Source: Lachnospiraceae bacterium
Lineage (GTDB): Bacteria > Bacillota > Clostridia > Lachnospirales > Lachnospiraceae
Reading direction: 5' to 3'
Assembly (NCBI GenBank): GCA_910576385.1
Contig: CAJTIR010000003.1
Location: 124,001 to 188,000 of the forward strand
DNA: 64,000 nt
The notes under the pieces were generated by a model. That model saw nothing but the letters and a program-made list of their open reading frames with translations. It did not search any database and had not been told where the DNA came from. A program made the position numbers and the translations under genes. Numbering within the stretch: the stretch's first letter is position 1; every line of letters begins with the position of its first letter. This document shows, piece after piece, positions 24,968 through 33,562 of the stretch.

Positions 24968-25810
24968 TCATTCATTTGATGCAAAATAATGGTTCAAAGC
25001 ATACTCGAAATGAGCATTAAACTGTATTGCCGCCTTTTGGCTAAGCGGCATCTTAGGCTTTACCATATCAAAAGCATGTATATTTGTCCTATAGATATCT
25101 ATATCAGCTTCTACGCCTGCTTTTTTTAAGTTCTCAACGAATGTACAGGTTTCAGAATAGAAAGGCTCTCCATCGCCAACAAAAGTGTATGCAGGTGGCA
25201 GGCCAGAATAATCCTTCTGTCTTGCAGGCACTGCATAAGGCGATACAGCTTTTTTGGCGTGTTTTCTTAAATATATTTTCCATGCCAAGTGGTTCCTTCT
25301 GGTATTCCATACTTTTCCATGATTATCCGTTGAGGATTCCGTGTCAAAGTTATCAATCATTGGATATAAAGGCATTTGATAAGCAATATTGACCTCTCCT
25401 TTGTCCCTTGCCATCATGCACAGAGCCGCACACAGACCGCCGCCAGCGCTTTCTCCGCCTGCCATAATCTGGTTTTTATTTATCCCCAAATCATCCGTAT
25501 GCTTTTTAAGATACAAAAGCGCATCGTAACAGTCATTTATAGCAGCTGGATATGGCGCTATAAAAGAAAGCCTATAGCCGGGAGAAATCACGGTAGCGCC
25601 ATATTTTTTTACCAGATCTACTGCTCTGGACATATGAACCATTTCTTTCATTCCAGTTAGATAACCGCCTCCATGAATCCATAGGATTCCTGGGGCATTC
25701 TTTTTTGGGGATTTAGGCGATAGTAAAAGCGCAGATATAGATTTTCTGTCTTTTCGCGGTATTCTTATCTTTGTGCAGTTTATCTCTTTATCAGTAGAAA
25801 TTTTATACAT
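24968..25810 (-). CDS. Alpha/beta hydrolase (HSL/GDXG lipase-esterase family)
   Basis: A 280-residue esterase-like enzyme. The oxyanion motif is LWIHGGGYLTG near residue 48. The nucleophile elbow is GGESAGGGLCAA (Ser near 136), and a probable acid/histidine end region is FVGDGEPFYSET then NIHAFDMV. This is the pattern of the hormone-sensitive-lipase branch, which hydrolyses short acyl esters. There is no signal peptide. The start at 25810 (MYKIS) uses GGAG about 10 bases upstream; the TTG five codons earlier overlaps that site. It lies in the cargo segment of the ICE and has no clear link to transfer. Confidence 0.88.
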   Translation of the reverse strand: MYKISTDKEINCTKIRIPRKDRKSISALLLSPKSPKKNAPGILWIHGGGYLTGMKEMVHMSRAVDLVKKYGATVISPGYRLSFIAPYPAAINDCYDALLYLKKHTDDLGINKNQIMAGGESAGGGLCAALCMMARDKGEVNIAYQMPLYPMIDNFDTESSTDNHGKVWNTRRNHLAWKIYLRKHAKKAVSPYAVPARQKDYSGLPPAYTFVGDGEPFYSETCTFVENLKKAGVEADIDIYRTNIHAFDMVKPKMPLSQKAAIQFNAHFEYALNHYFASNE

Positions 25811-26420
25811 AGAAAACAGCTCCAATCTTTTTTCATGTAAATATCATCACAAATATTGCTGATCCGATAATCAAGATTTACTATTTCGTAAAAATTCTAA
25901 TTTGTTCAATGCTTTTATTCTATCATATCCAGACAGTTCTTTTACCCAATATTCAGTTCGTATACAAAAAATAAAAAAGTTTTCAAATCTGCTTGTATTT
26001 TACCCTTTCCAGCCTGCTATTAGTGAAAGGGTAACATTTCTGAAAAATTTCCAACTATCACAATTCAAAGATTTCCCTTTCACTCGTACCTTGAAAATTT
26101 CATAGCCTGCCCAGATTGATACCCGGCATTGAGTGTGCATCTTAGCGTGCCTTGCCGGAGAAAACGCCCCAGGAAAGAGAAGCCGGGACAGGGAACGGGT
26201 CTGGGAGGGACACAGGAAAACGCTCAATAAATATGACCAGTCCGGGGAACCGGGCTGGATAACAGCAGATGCCATGCAGGGAAGCCTTTTTGTTCCGGTG
26301 TGTTTGAATATGCCGGGGCAGGGGTTTTCCTGTATTGATGTGCTGTTATCGGCTGGCAGTGCAAATAAAACGAAGGGAGACAGGCATATGGGAAGATAGG
26401 AAATAAGCGGAAAAGACAGG
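25811..26420. other. Long gene-poor region with competing inverted repeats
   Basis: The first half is AT-rich. TACCCTTTC (26001-26009) pairs with GAAAGGGTA (26025-26033), and AGTGAAAGGG (26022-26031) also pairs with CCCTTTCACT (26075-26084); the middle arm can pair with either neighbour, as in an attenuator. The second half (26,110-26,420) has ICE-like composition and an 88-codon frame (26133-26399) without a ribosome site or recognisable product. It may be a remnant or simply the adhesin leader. Confidence 0.5.
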
Positions 26421-29400
26421 ATGATGGCAGTTATGAAGCTGCGCAACGAAGAAAGCGAGGGAAAAACTATATTGAAAGGAAACGTAAAGAGGATTGTATC
26501 CGGCCTGCTGTCGGCGGTCACGGTCTTGTCAGCCTTCTTACAGCCGGTGGGAGTTTATGCGGCAGTGCCGGAGACTGTGGCTTATGAAGCGGAGTACCCG
26601 GCTTTTGAGAAGGTGAAAGAAAAACTGGATGCGGATGAAATTGTGGCTGCAAAAGATCATATCGTGGAGATTGACAGTGGCTTTGACGTGGAACATGATT
26701 TTTCCGGCATAGAGTTTTCGCCGGATAAAGTAAAAATCACATTCTATGAAGCAACGGACAAAGATGGGAAAAAGATTGACATTGGGAAGGGAGGGACTTA
26801 CAAAGCGGTTTACTTTGTAGAGCCGGCCAGTAAGAATCCATCTTACCATGTCAGCAGGAACATTATTGTAAAGGAAAAAATATCTGTATCATCTTCTGAA
26901 AAGCGGACGGCAGATGGAGAAGGAAGCGAAAACAGCCATTCCGATGATTCAGAAGGAACGGAAGCAGATGGGGAAGGAGATTTGCCGGGGCAGACGGCAG
27001 ATGGGGAAGAAATCCCGAAGGAATCCATGACAGAATCCGAGATGGAAGCGGTCATAGAGGGCATGGAACAGGCAGAAGATACAAGACAGGATGCGGAAAT
27101 GATTGCAGAGGAAGAAGGCATCCTTCTGTTTGCAGAAGCAAGGAAGAAGGCAAGGGCTTCTGGTTCCGCAACAATGGTAAAGGGAAGGAAGATTTATTAT
27201 CCCGGCAACCTGGGAAATTACTCTACCTGTTATTTCACGGTAAATGGGAAGATCGCATATTGCCTGGAGTCTGCAAAGGGTTCCCCGGATACCGGGAGCT
27301 ACGCCGCCCAGATCATAGACGGGAATCCGAACCTGCAGAAAACGCTTTATTATGGCTATGGCGGCACAGGGGATGTGACTGCAAGCTATATGCCGTCCTT
27401 TGGAGAGGATTTAAAGTATGTGTTCACCCATATCGCGGCCAGTTATTTTTACTGCGGCATGGATGGGTTTGCCGGATGCACGATGGATGATCTGCGGGAG
27501 TGCGGGGTGCTTGGTTGGATCAATTATCTGGAAAGCCTGCCTGTGCCGCCCGATCCACAGATCAGTTTGAGCAAGACCGCTTTGAAAGCAACCTATGATG
27601 GCTCGAAGCAGGTGACGGGGACAACGAAGCTGAACGGTGATTCCAGAAATTCCATTACCATCAAGCTTCCAAAGGATGTGACATTCCATAATAAGACAGA
27701 CGGGAGCAAGCAGACAGGGGGAACTGTCCGTGTTTCCGGTGGGACAAGTTTTTATTTTACTGCCCCGGTGACGGTCAATGGGGACTGGAATACCGGAGCA
27801 ATGAAAGGCAGCATCCGGGTGATATGGAAGGCGCTTGTCGTTCCGACAGGGAGCGCCACACAGGATATTGGGAGTTATTATGAGGAAGAAGGCGGCAATT
27901 CCGTGAGCCTATCCGTGGACTGGCTGGAACGTGCAAAAGTGAAGGTAATCAAGGTGGATTCCATTGCCAACGCAAACCTTTCCGGCGCTGTATTCGGCAT
28001 TTACCGGGATAAGGACTGTACGGACTTGATTACCAGGATGCCTGCAACGGACAGTAATGGTGCGTCGGAAGCGGAAATTGTCATGACACAGAATACGGTG
28101 TATCTGAAAGAGATTACGGCTCCGGCAGGATACCGGTATAATGCGACTGCTTACCGTGTAACTCTGGAAGCGAACCAGACAGCTTCCACGACTGTCCCGG
28201 ATGTGGAGCAGCTTGGGAATCTGACGATTTACAAGGAAGGCGAGGTTTTGACGGGTGCGGATTCCAATGAGAACGGCACAGCATTCCGTTATGAAAGCCG
28301 TAGACAGAAGGGCGCTGTATTCAATGTCTATGCGGCAAAGGATATTACTACGCCGTATGGCTCGGTAGTCTATAAAGCCGGGGATCTGGTGGCGGAAAAC
28401 CTTGTGACCGGGGACAATGGCTCTGTGACGCTGAAAAACCTGCATCTTGGCACATACCGGGTAAAGGAAATGCAGGCTCCGAAGAATTTCTATAACAAAG
28501 GGGAAACAAAGGATGTGGCGATCACCTATGCCGGGCAGATGGCGGAGGCGGCGTTTGCCAATGCAACATTTTTAAATGACAGGCAGAAAGCGGATGTGCG
28601 TGTGGTAAAGAACGATAAGGATACGGAAAATGGACTTGCGGGGGGAATTTTCGGGCTGTATGCTTCAGAAAATATCACTAAAGCAGACGGGAATGTTGTT
28701 GTATCCAAAGGCGCACTGATAGACAAAGCAACAACGGATGGTGATGGCAATGCAGCATTTTTGGCAGACCTTCCGGTTGGGTTTGGGTATGAGGTAAAAG
28801 AAATCCAGGCTCCGGAGGGGTATCTTAGGAATATGGAAGATGTGTATTCTTTCCGGTTTGGTTACACCAATGACCAGGAAGCGAAAGTGACATTCTCCCA
28901 TACTTTTGCTAATGAGCGTGTCAACGCCACAATCCGGCTGCAGAAGAAGGATAAGGAAACCAACAAAAATATCCCACAGGGGGACGGAACACTGGAACAC
29001 GCCGTTTACGGACTGTATGCAAGGAATGACATCCTGCACCCAGATAAAAAGACAGGCATCCTTTATAAAGCCGGGGAACAGGTGGGAACACTGACTACGG
29101 ATAAAGAGGGCAAGGCAGAAATTACAGATTTATACCTTGGGGAGTATTTTGTGAAAGAGATCACGCCGCCCACGGGCTATCTGGCGGACGGAACGGAGTA
29201 TGACCTGTCCTGCAGCTATGAGGGGGATTTGGTGTCTACGGTAGAACGTGACTGCACATCCCCGGAGCAGGTGAAAAAGCAGCCGTTCCAGATCATTAAG
29301 GCAGCGGACAATGGGAAAACCGATGCAGATTTATTATCCGGTGCAGGGTTTACGGCATGGCTGGTATCTTCCCTGGACACAAAGGAAGATGGCGGATATG

Positions 29401-32378
29401 ATTTTGATTCCGCTGAACCTGTGGAAATCGGGGAGAACGGGGCAACGGAAATCTTTACTGATGAAAAGGGTTATGCCTGCAGCATCCCGCTCCCGTTTGG
29501 GACGTACATTGTGAGGGAAACAACCACACCGCATAATTATACGCCGGTTAGGGATTTCCTTGTGCGTATCACGGAGCATAAGCCGGACACGCCGCAGGTA
29601 TGGCGGGTGCTTCTGGACGATGAATTTGAAGCGAAGCTGAGAATTGTGAAGCAGGATGTTGAAACGAAGAAGGCTGTGCTTGCGAAAAACACAGAGTTCA
29701 AGGTATATGACCTGGACAACGAGAAATATGTGGAGCAGGTGACGACTTACCCGACCGTGGTAATACATAAATCCTATTTCACGGACAGCGAAGGTTATCT
29801 GATTTTGCCGCAGAACCTGAAAATCGGTCATTATCGGATAGAAGAAGTCAATGCCCCGTTTGGCTATACGCTGAATGAGAATTATTATGAAGTGTCTGTG
29901 GATTCCGATACGCTGTACCAAATGGACGATGTGTCGGGGGACGTTATCATTGATGTTGTCTATGAAAACCATCCGGTAAAGGGTGGGCTGCATATCGTGA
30001 AGAAGGGTGAAGTGCTGAACCGATACGATGATAAGGATTTCCGGTATGAGGTGGAAACATTAGAGGGTGCAGAGTTCAAAGTTTATGCGGCAGAGGATAT
30101 TTACACCGCTGATTTCCAGAAGGATGAAAACGGGAACCGGATTCTTGAATATGCTTCTGGCGTATTGGTGGATACGCTGGTGACAGATAAAGACGGGAAA
30201 GCGTCGATTGAAAACCTTCCGCTTGGCACATACCGGGTAGAAGAAACAAAAGCCCCGGAAGGGTTTGTGCTGAATGGAGAGGCGCAGACCATTACCTTTG
30301 CTTACACAGACCAGAACACGCCAATCATTGAACAGACAGCCACATTTGAGAATGACCGCCAGAAGGTGGCGATTGCAGTGGTGAAGAAAGATGCAGAGAA
30401 TGAATCTGTGGTAGCGGGGGCAGTCTTTGGACTGTATGCGAAGGCTGATATTTTCGCACATGGGGAAGTGATTGTTAAAGCGGATATGCTGCTTGGTGAA
30501 GCCATGACAGGGGAAGATGGCAGGGCAGTCTTTGACCTGGATCTGCCTTTCGGGGAATATTACATCCGGGAGGAACAGGCTCCTGCAGGCTATGTATCTT
30601 CCGATGAAACCATTGAAGTATCTGCTGCATACCAGGGGCAGGATGTAGAAGTTGCAGAATATGTGTCTGAATTTAAAAATGAACCGACAACCGTTTCCAT
30701 TAAAAAGACAGACCTTGCAACAGGCGTGGAACTGGAAGGGGCAGCATTGACTGTCCTTGATAAAGACGGGGATATCGTAGATACATGGAAATCCGTCAAA
30801 GGAGAGGAACATATCATTAAGCGGCTGACCGTCGGAGAAACTTATACGCTCCGGGAGGAATTAGCGCCTTATGGGTATTTAAAGGCAGAAGAAATCACGT
30901 TTACCGTGGAAGATACGGCTGAAATCCAAAAAGTGGAGATGAAGGACGATGTGCCGACAGGTACGCTCCTGATCAACAAAGAAGGGGAGTTTTTAGAAAA
31001 TGTATCGTTGCTGGACAGCATTGGCGGCTGGATCACGCATCTGTTTGAGTATGTCACCGGCTCACTGAAAGATGTTGTCTTTGAAGTGTATGCCCTGGAG
31101 GATATAAAAGCGGCAGATGGGGAGAGTGAGGATTATTATAAAAAGGATGAGCTGATAGCTGCCATCACCACGGACGATAGCGGGATTGCAAAACTGGACA
31201 ATCTCCCTCTTGGGAAATATTATGTGAAGGAGAAAGAAACAGCAGAGGGTTATGTTCTTGACGGGGAAATCCGGGAGATTGACCTGACTTACCGTGATCA
31301 GGACACAGCGGTTGTCACGTTCTCTACGGACTGGCAGAATAACCGCCAGAAAGCAGAAGTCAATGTAATAAAGACGGAGAAAGATTCTGACCGTGCAGTG
31401 GAAGGGACGGTATTCGCCCTTTGTGCGAAAGAGGACATCACCAATAAAGATGGCGAAGTGATCATGGAGGCGGATACGGTGATTGAGGAAAAAGCCACGG
31501 ACGAAGATGGGAAGCTGTCATTTGCGGCTGCCCTCCCGATTGGGTTCCCTTATTATGTGAAAGAAACGGCCCCTGCTCCGGGATTTACCAGCGAAGGTGA
31601 AACAAAGGAATTTGACTTCACCTATGAAGATGCGGAGCAAGAAAGCATTTCCTATGAATTTGCCTTTGAAAATGTTCCTACGGTATTTGAGTTTACCAAA
31701 ACATCCCTTACAGATGGAAAAGAGGTAGAGGGTGCGAAGCTTAAGGTAACGGATGAAGACGGCAATCTTGTGGATGAGTGGGTTTCCGGCAAGGAGCCGC
31801 ATATCATCAAAGAATTAGTAGTTGGTAAGAAATATACCATGACAGAGACACAGCCTGCAGACGGCTATGTGACTGCGGAGAGCATTGAGTTTGTTGTGGA
31901 GAATACAGGAGAAGTGCAGAAGGTGGATATGAAGGATGATGTGACAAAGGTGGAGATTTCCAAGACAGACATAGCCGGGAAGGAACTGCCAGGGGCAAAA
32001 CTTTCCATTCTGGATAAAGACGGGAAAGAAGTAGAAAGTTGGACTTCCGGGAATAAGCCGCATTATATGGAAATGCTGCCAATCGGGGAATACACACTGC
32101 ATGAGGAAAGTGCGCCGGACGGCTATCTTGTGGCAGAAGATGTGAAGTTTGAAGTTAAGGATACCGGGGAGATCCAGAAGGTTTCGATGAAGGATGAAGC
32201 GGAGCCGGGCGAACCGGATCAGCCGAAGGAAACACCGAAACCGAAAACGCCGTCTGCTGAGACTCCGAAAACAGGGGATGACAGGCCGTTCTGGTTATGG
32301 CTTGCCTTGGCCGGGATTGCAGTCTGCGGGATAGCAAGCTCTGTGATTATATTCTGCAGAAAAAGGAAGGAGGACTGA
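26421..32378 (+). CDS. Giant Cna-B (SpaA-type) repeat adhesin with wall anchor
   Basis: A 1985-residue surface protein. Basic N-terminus, then a signal sequence (SGLLSAVTVLSAFLQPVG, near residues 25-50). An acidic linker covers about 155-235. A TQXA/thioester-like domain follows at about 253-367 (YCLESAKGSP; FTHIAASYFYCG, where His stands in place of the thioester Gln). About 13 Cna-B/SpaA-like repeats run from about 505 to 1935, each with a K-V-D-type start and an E...AP.GY end, which usually form Lys-Asn isopeptide bonds. The end is a TPKTGDD sorting motif, membrane helix and RKRKED tail. It is probably linked to peptidoglycan by a sortase and aids cell contact in conjugation. A terminator follows. 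Confidence 0.9.
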   Translation: MMAVMKLRNEESEGKTILKGNVKRIVSGLLSAVTVLSAFLQPVGVYAAVPETVAYEAEYPAFEKVKEKLDADEIVAAKDHIVEIDSGFDVEHDFSGIEFSPDKVKITFYEATDKDGKKIDIGKGGTYKAVYFVEPASKNPSYHVSRNIIVKEKISVSSSEKRTADGEGSENSHSDDSEGTEADGEGDLPGQTADGEEIPKESMTESEMEAVIEGMEQAEDTRQDAEMIAEEEGILLFAEARKKARASGSATMVKGRKIYYPGNLGNYSTCYFTVNGKIAYCLESAKGSPDTGSYAAQIIDGNPNLQKTLYYGYGGTGDVTASYMPSFGEDLKYVFTHIAASYFYCGMDGFAGCTMDDLRECGVLGWINYLESLPVPPDPQISLSKTALKATYDGSKQVTGTTKLNGDSRNSITIKLPKDVTFHNKTDGSKQTGGTVRVSGGTSFYFTAPVTVNGDWNTGAMKGSIRVIWKALVVPTGSATQDIGSYYEEEGGNSVSLSVDWLERAKVKVIKVDSIANANLSGAVFGIYRDKDCTDLITRMPATDSNGASEAEIVMTQNTVYLKEITAPAGYRYNATAYRVTLEANQTASTTVPDVEQLGNLTIYKEGEVLTGADSNENGTAFRYESRRQKGAVFNVYAAKDITTPYGSVVYKAGDLVAENLVTGDNGSVTLKNLHLGTYRVKEMQAPKNFYNKGETKDVAITYAGQMAEAAFANATFLNDRQKADVRVVKNDKDTENGLAGGIFGLYASENITKADGNVVVSKGALIDKATTDGDGNAAFLADLPVGFGYEVKEIQAPEGYLRNMEDVYSFRFGYTNDQEAKVTFSHTFANERVNATIRLQKKDKETNKNIPQGDGTLEHAVYGLYARNDILHPDKKTGILYKAGEQVGTLTTDKEGKAEITDLYLGEYFVKEITPPTGYLADGTEYDLSCSYEGDLVSTVERDCTSPEQVKKQPFQIIKAADNGKTDADLLSGAGFTAWLVSSLDTKEDGGYDFDSAEPVEIGENGATEIFTDEKGYACSIPLPFGTYIVRETTTPHNYTPVRDFLVRITEHKPDTPQVWRVLLDDEFEAKLRIVKQDVETKKAVLAKNTEFKVYDLDNEKYVEQVTTYPTVVIHKSYFTDSEGYLILPQNLKIGHYRIEEVNAPFGYTLNENYYEVSVDSDTLYQMDDVSGDVIIDVVYENHPVKGGLHIVKKGEVLNRYDDKDFRYEVETLEGAEFKVYAAEDIYTADFQKDENGNRILEYASGVLVDTLVTDKDGKASIENLPLGTYRVEETKAPEGFVLNGEAQTITFAYTDQNTPIIEQTATFENDRQKVAIAVVKKDAENESVVAGAVFGLYAKADIFAHGEVIVKADMLLGEAMTGEDGRAVFDLDLPFGEYYIREEQAPAGYVSSDETIEVSAAYQGQDVEVAEYVSEFKNEPTTVSIKKTDLATGVELEGAALTVLDKDGDIVDTWKSVKGEEHIIKRLTVGETYTLREELAPYGYLKAEEITFTVEDTAEIQKVEMKDDVPTGTLLINKEGEFLENVSLLDSIGGWITHLFEYVTGSLKDVVFEVYALEDIKAADGESEDYYKKDELIAAITTDDSGIAKLDNLPLGKYYVKEKETAEGYVLDGEIREIDLTYRDQDTAVVTFSTDWQNNRQKAEVNVIKTEKDSDRAVEGTVFALCAKEDITNKDGEVIMEADTVIEEKATDEDGKLSFAAALPIGFPYYVKETAPAPGFTSEGETKEFDFTYEDAEQESISYEFAFENVPTVFEFTKTSLTDGKEVEGAKLKVTDEDGNLVDEWVSGKEPHIIKELVVGKKYTMTETQPADGYVTAESIEFVVENTGEVQKVDMKDDVTKVEISKTDIAGKELPGAKLSILDKDGKEVESWTSGNKPHYMEMLPIGEYTLHEESAPDGYLVAEDVKFEVKDTGEIQKVSMKDEAEPGEPDQPKETPKPKTPSAETPKTGDDRPFWLWLALAGIAVCGIASSVIIFCRKRKED

Positions 32379-32444
32379 CAGCGTTTGGAGCAATCCAAGA
32401 AAACGCTCATTGCAACACAATAATAATTTAATAAGACATATGGG

Positions 32445-32476
32445 CGTTTGCAGAAAGAATCTGTAAGCGTTTTTTT
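32445..32476 (+). terminator. Terminator of the adhesin gene
   Basis: CGTTTGCAGA pairs with TCTGTAAGCG (two G-U pairs) around AAGAA, then seven Ts. Confidence 0.88.
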
Positions 32477-32484
32477 ATGCTTGT

Positions 32485-32561
32485 ATATGGGGAACTGTCC
32501 ATTACAGGTTTTAAATGGGAATGTATCCACTCAGAAATTGATGTATGGCAGTTCCCCATAT
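32485..32561 (+). promoter_or_regulatory. Structured leader with 13-bp inverted repeat
   Basis: ATATGGGGAACTG (32485-32497) and CAGTTCCCCATAT (32549-32561) are perfect partners 51 bases apart. CCATT / AATGG can form an inner hairpin. The 3' arm ends directly before the GGAAAGGGG ribosome site of the gene at 32580. It looks like a folded mRNA leader that could control the transfer operon, or a protein-binding site. Confidence 0.6.
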
Positions 32562-32579
32562 GGAAAGGGGTGAAGCAGA

Positions 32580-32741
32580 ATGAAAGGAATCATTGCCGCC
32601 GCAGGCGTATTTGTGGCGGTCACGCTGTACTCGTGCATCCGGGCAGGGGCGCAGGAGGACCAGCGGATGGAGGAAATGAGGCAGAGAGGGGAATGGGATG
32701 CAGGCAGGAAGGACAGACAGCCGGAACCGGGCGAGGGATAA
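32580..32741 (+). CDS. 53-residue membrane-anchored small protein
   Basis: A short frame, with AAAGGGG about 9 bases upstream. The N-terminus KGIIAAAGVFVAVTLYSC is a membrane anchor or uncleaved signal, followed by a polar, charged tail (QEDQRMEEMRQRGEW). It opens the transfer cluster just after the structured leader and overlaps the next gene by 44 bases. I do not recognise a family; a small inner-membrane accessory of the secretion system is plausible. Confidence 0.55.
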   Translation: MKGIIAAAGVFVAVTLYSCIRAGAQEDQRMEEMRQRGEWDAGRKDRQPEPGEG

Positions 32742-33051
32742 CAGGAGATATGCGGCGGACAGGCCGGGTGACTGTAAACACTGCTATTTCTGGAAAGGAA
32801 AGCGGAAAGGCTGCAGCCAGGAGGAATGTTATTACCTTCTCCCGAAGGAGAGTCCGGCATCAGTGGATGTTTCCGAAAATCCTCTGCCGCAGGAATTTAG
32901 CGGAAATGGCGGTGGCGGCTGTCAAGGATGTCCATACGGCAGGCATTCCCCATGCATCGGTTACTGTCTGAAAAAAATTTTACAGGAGATGGGGGAGAAA
33001 AAACAATCCGCAGGAAAGGAGGGGGAACGACTTGCAGGACGAGGTAAATGA
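32698..33051 (+). CDS. Cysteine-rich small protein with two CxxC clusters
   Basis: A 117-residue protein of unknown function. It has eight cysteines in two groups: CKHC-x9-C-x4-C (about residues 26-44) and CQGC-x7-C-x3-C (about 75-90). They are separated by a linker with LLPKESPASVDVSENPLPQE. Each group could bind zinc or an iron-sulphur cluster. The N-terminus is basic (RTDSRNRARDNRR) and the C-terminus is Lys/Gly-rich, so nucleic-acid binding is possible. It overlaps the genes on both sides (44 and 20 bases), as expected for a tight transfer operon. The start is uncertain. Confidence 0.6.
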   Translation: MQAGRTDSRNRARDNRRYAADRPGDCKHCYFWKGKRKGCSQEECYYLLPKESPASVDVSENPLPQEFSGNGGGGCQGCPYGRHSPCIGYCLKKILQEMGEKKQSAGKEGERLAGRGK

Positions 33052-33562
33052 GAAAACCGTATCGCTGTGCGTCAATGGCGGCAAGATCTCCGCAAGGATT
33101 CTGAAAGCCGCCATGCAGAAAGCGTTAGCAAAGATGGAACAGGAGAAGCGGAACGGGAAGCAGAAAAAAATGGAGAAACAGGCAGTGCAGAAAGCGGAGA
33201 AAGGAGCTGCAAAAAGCCACGGGAAACAGAGCATGGAGAAGCTGATGAATCAGGGATGCCAGCTTTCCAATATTGAAGTGACAGACGGCAATATCAAATC
33301 CTTTGAGAAATGTGCCCGGAAATACAGCATTGATTTCAGCTTGAAAAAAGACACATCCATCTCCCCGCCCCGTTATTTTGTATTTTTCAAGGCAAAGGAT
33401 GTGGATGTCATGACGGCGGCATTCAAGGAATATACCGGGAAGTCGTTGAGTAAAAGCAAGAAACCATCCGTCCGCAGGAAGCTGGAGCTGGCGAAGGAGC
33501 GGGTTGCAAAGCACAGGGAGCGGGAAAAGACGAAACAGAAGGAACGGGGGCCGGAGCATTGA
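33032..33562 (+). CDS. PcfB-like (DUF3801) conjugation protein
   Basis: A 176-residue protein of the DUF3801/PcfB family, which sits directly before the VirD4 coupling protein in many Firmicutes elements and is thought to help load the relaxosome. VSLCVNGGKISARILKAAMQ at the N-terminus, a Lys-rich linker, and the core LMNQGCQLSNIEVTDGNIKS, FEKCARKYSIDFSLKKD, RYFVFFKAKDVDVMTAAFKEY match the family. The C-terminal 40 residues are highly basic. The start is TTG 33032, with AGGAGGGGG about 8 bases upstream. It overlaps virD4 by 4 bases. Confidence 0.86.
   Translation: MQDEVNEKTVSLCVNGGKISARILKAAMQKALAKMEQEKRNGKQKKMEKQAVQKAEKGAAKSHGKQSMEKLMNQGCQLSNIEVTDGNIKSFEKCARKYSIDFSLKKDTSISPPRYFVFFKAKDVDVMTAAFKEYTGKSLSKSKKPSVRRKLELAKERVAKHREREKTKQKERGPEH

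Noticed and set aside
26133-26399. 88-codon frame upstream of the adhesin
   Set aside because: No ribosome site, no recognisable product and odd composition; described only as part of the intergenic region.
26212-32410. GAAAACGCTCA on both sides of the adhesin gene, as if a cassette boundary
   Set aside because: Only 11 bases, and the right copy can pair with the AGCGTTTT of the terminator area; too weak to claim an insertion.
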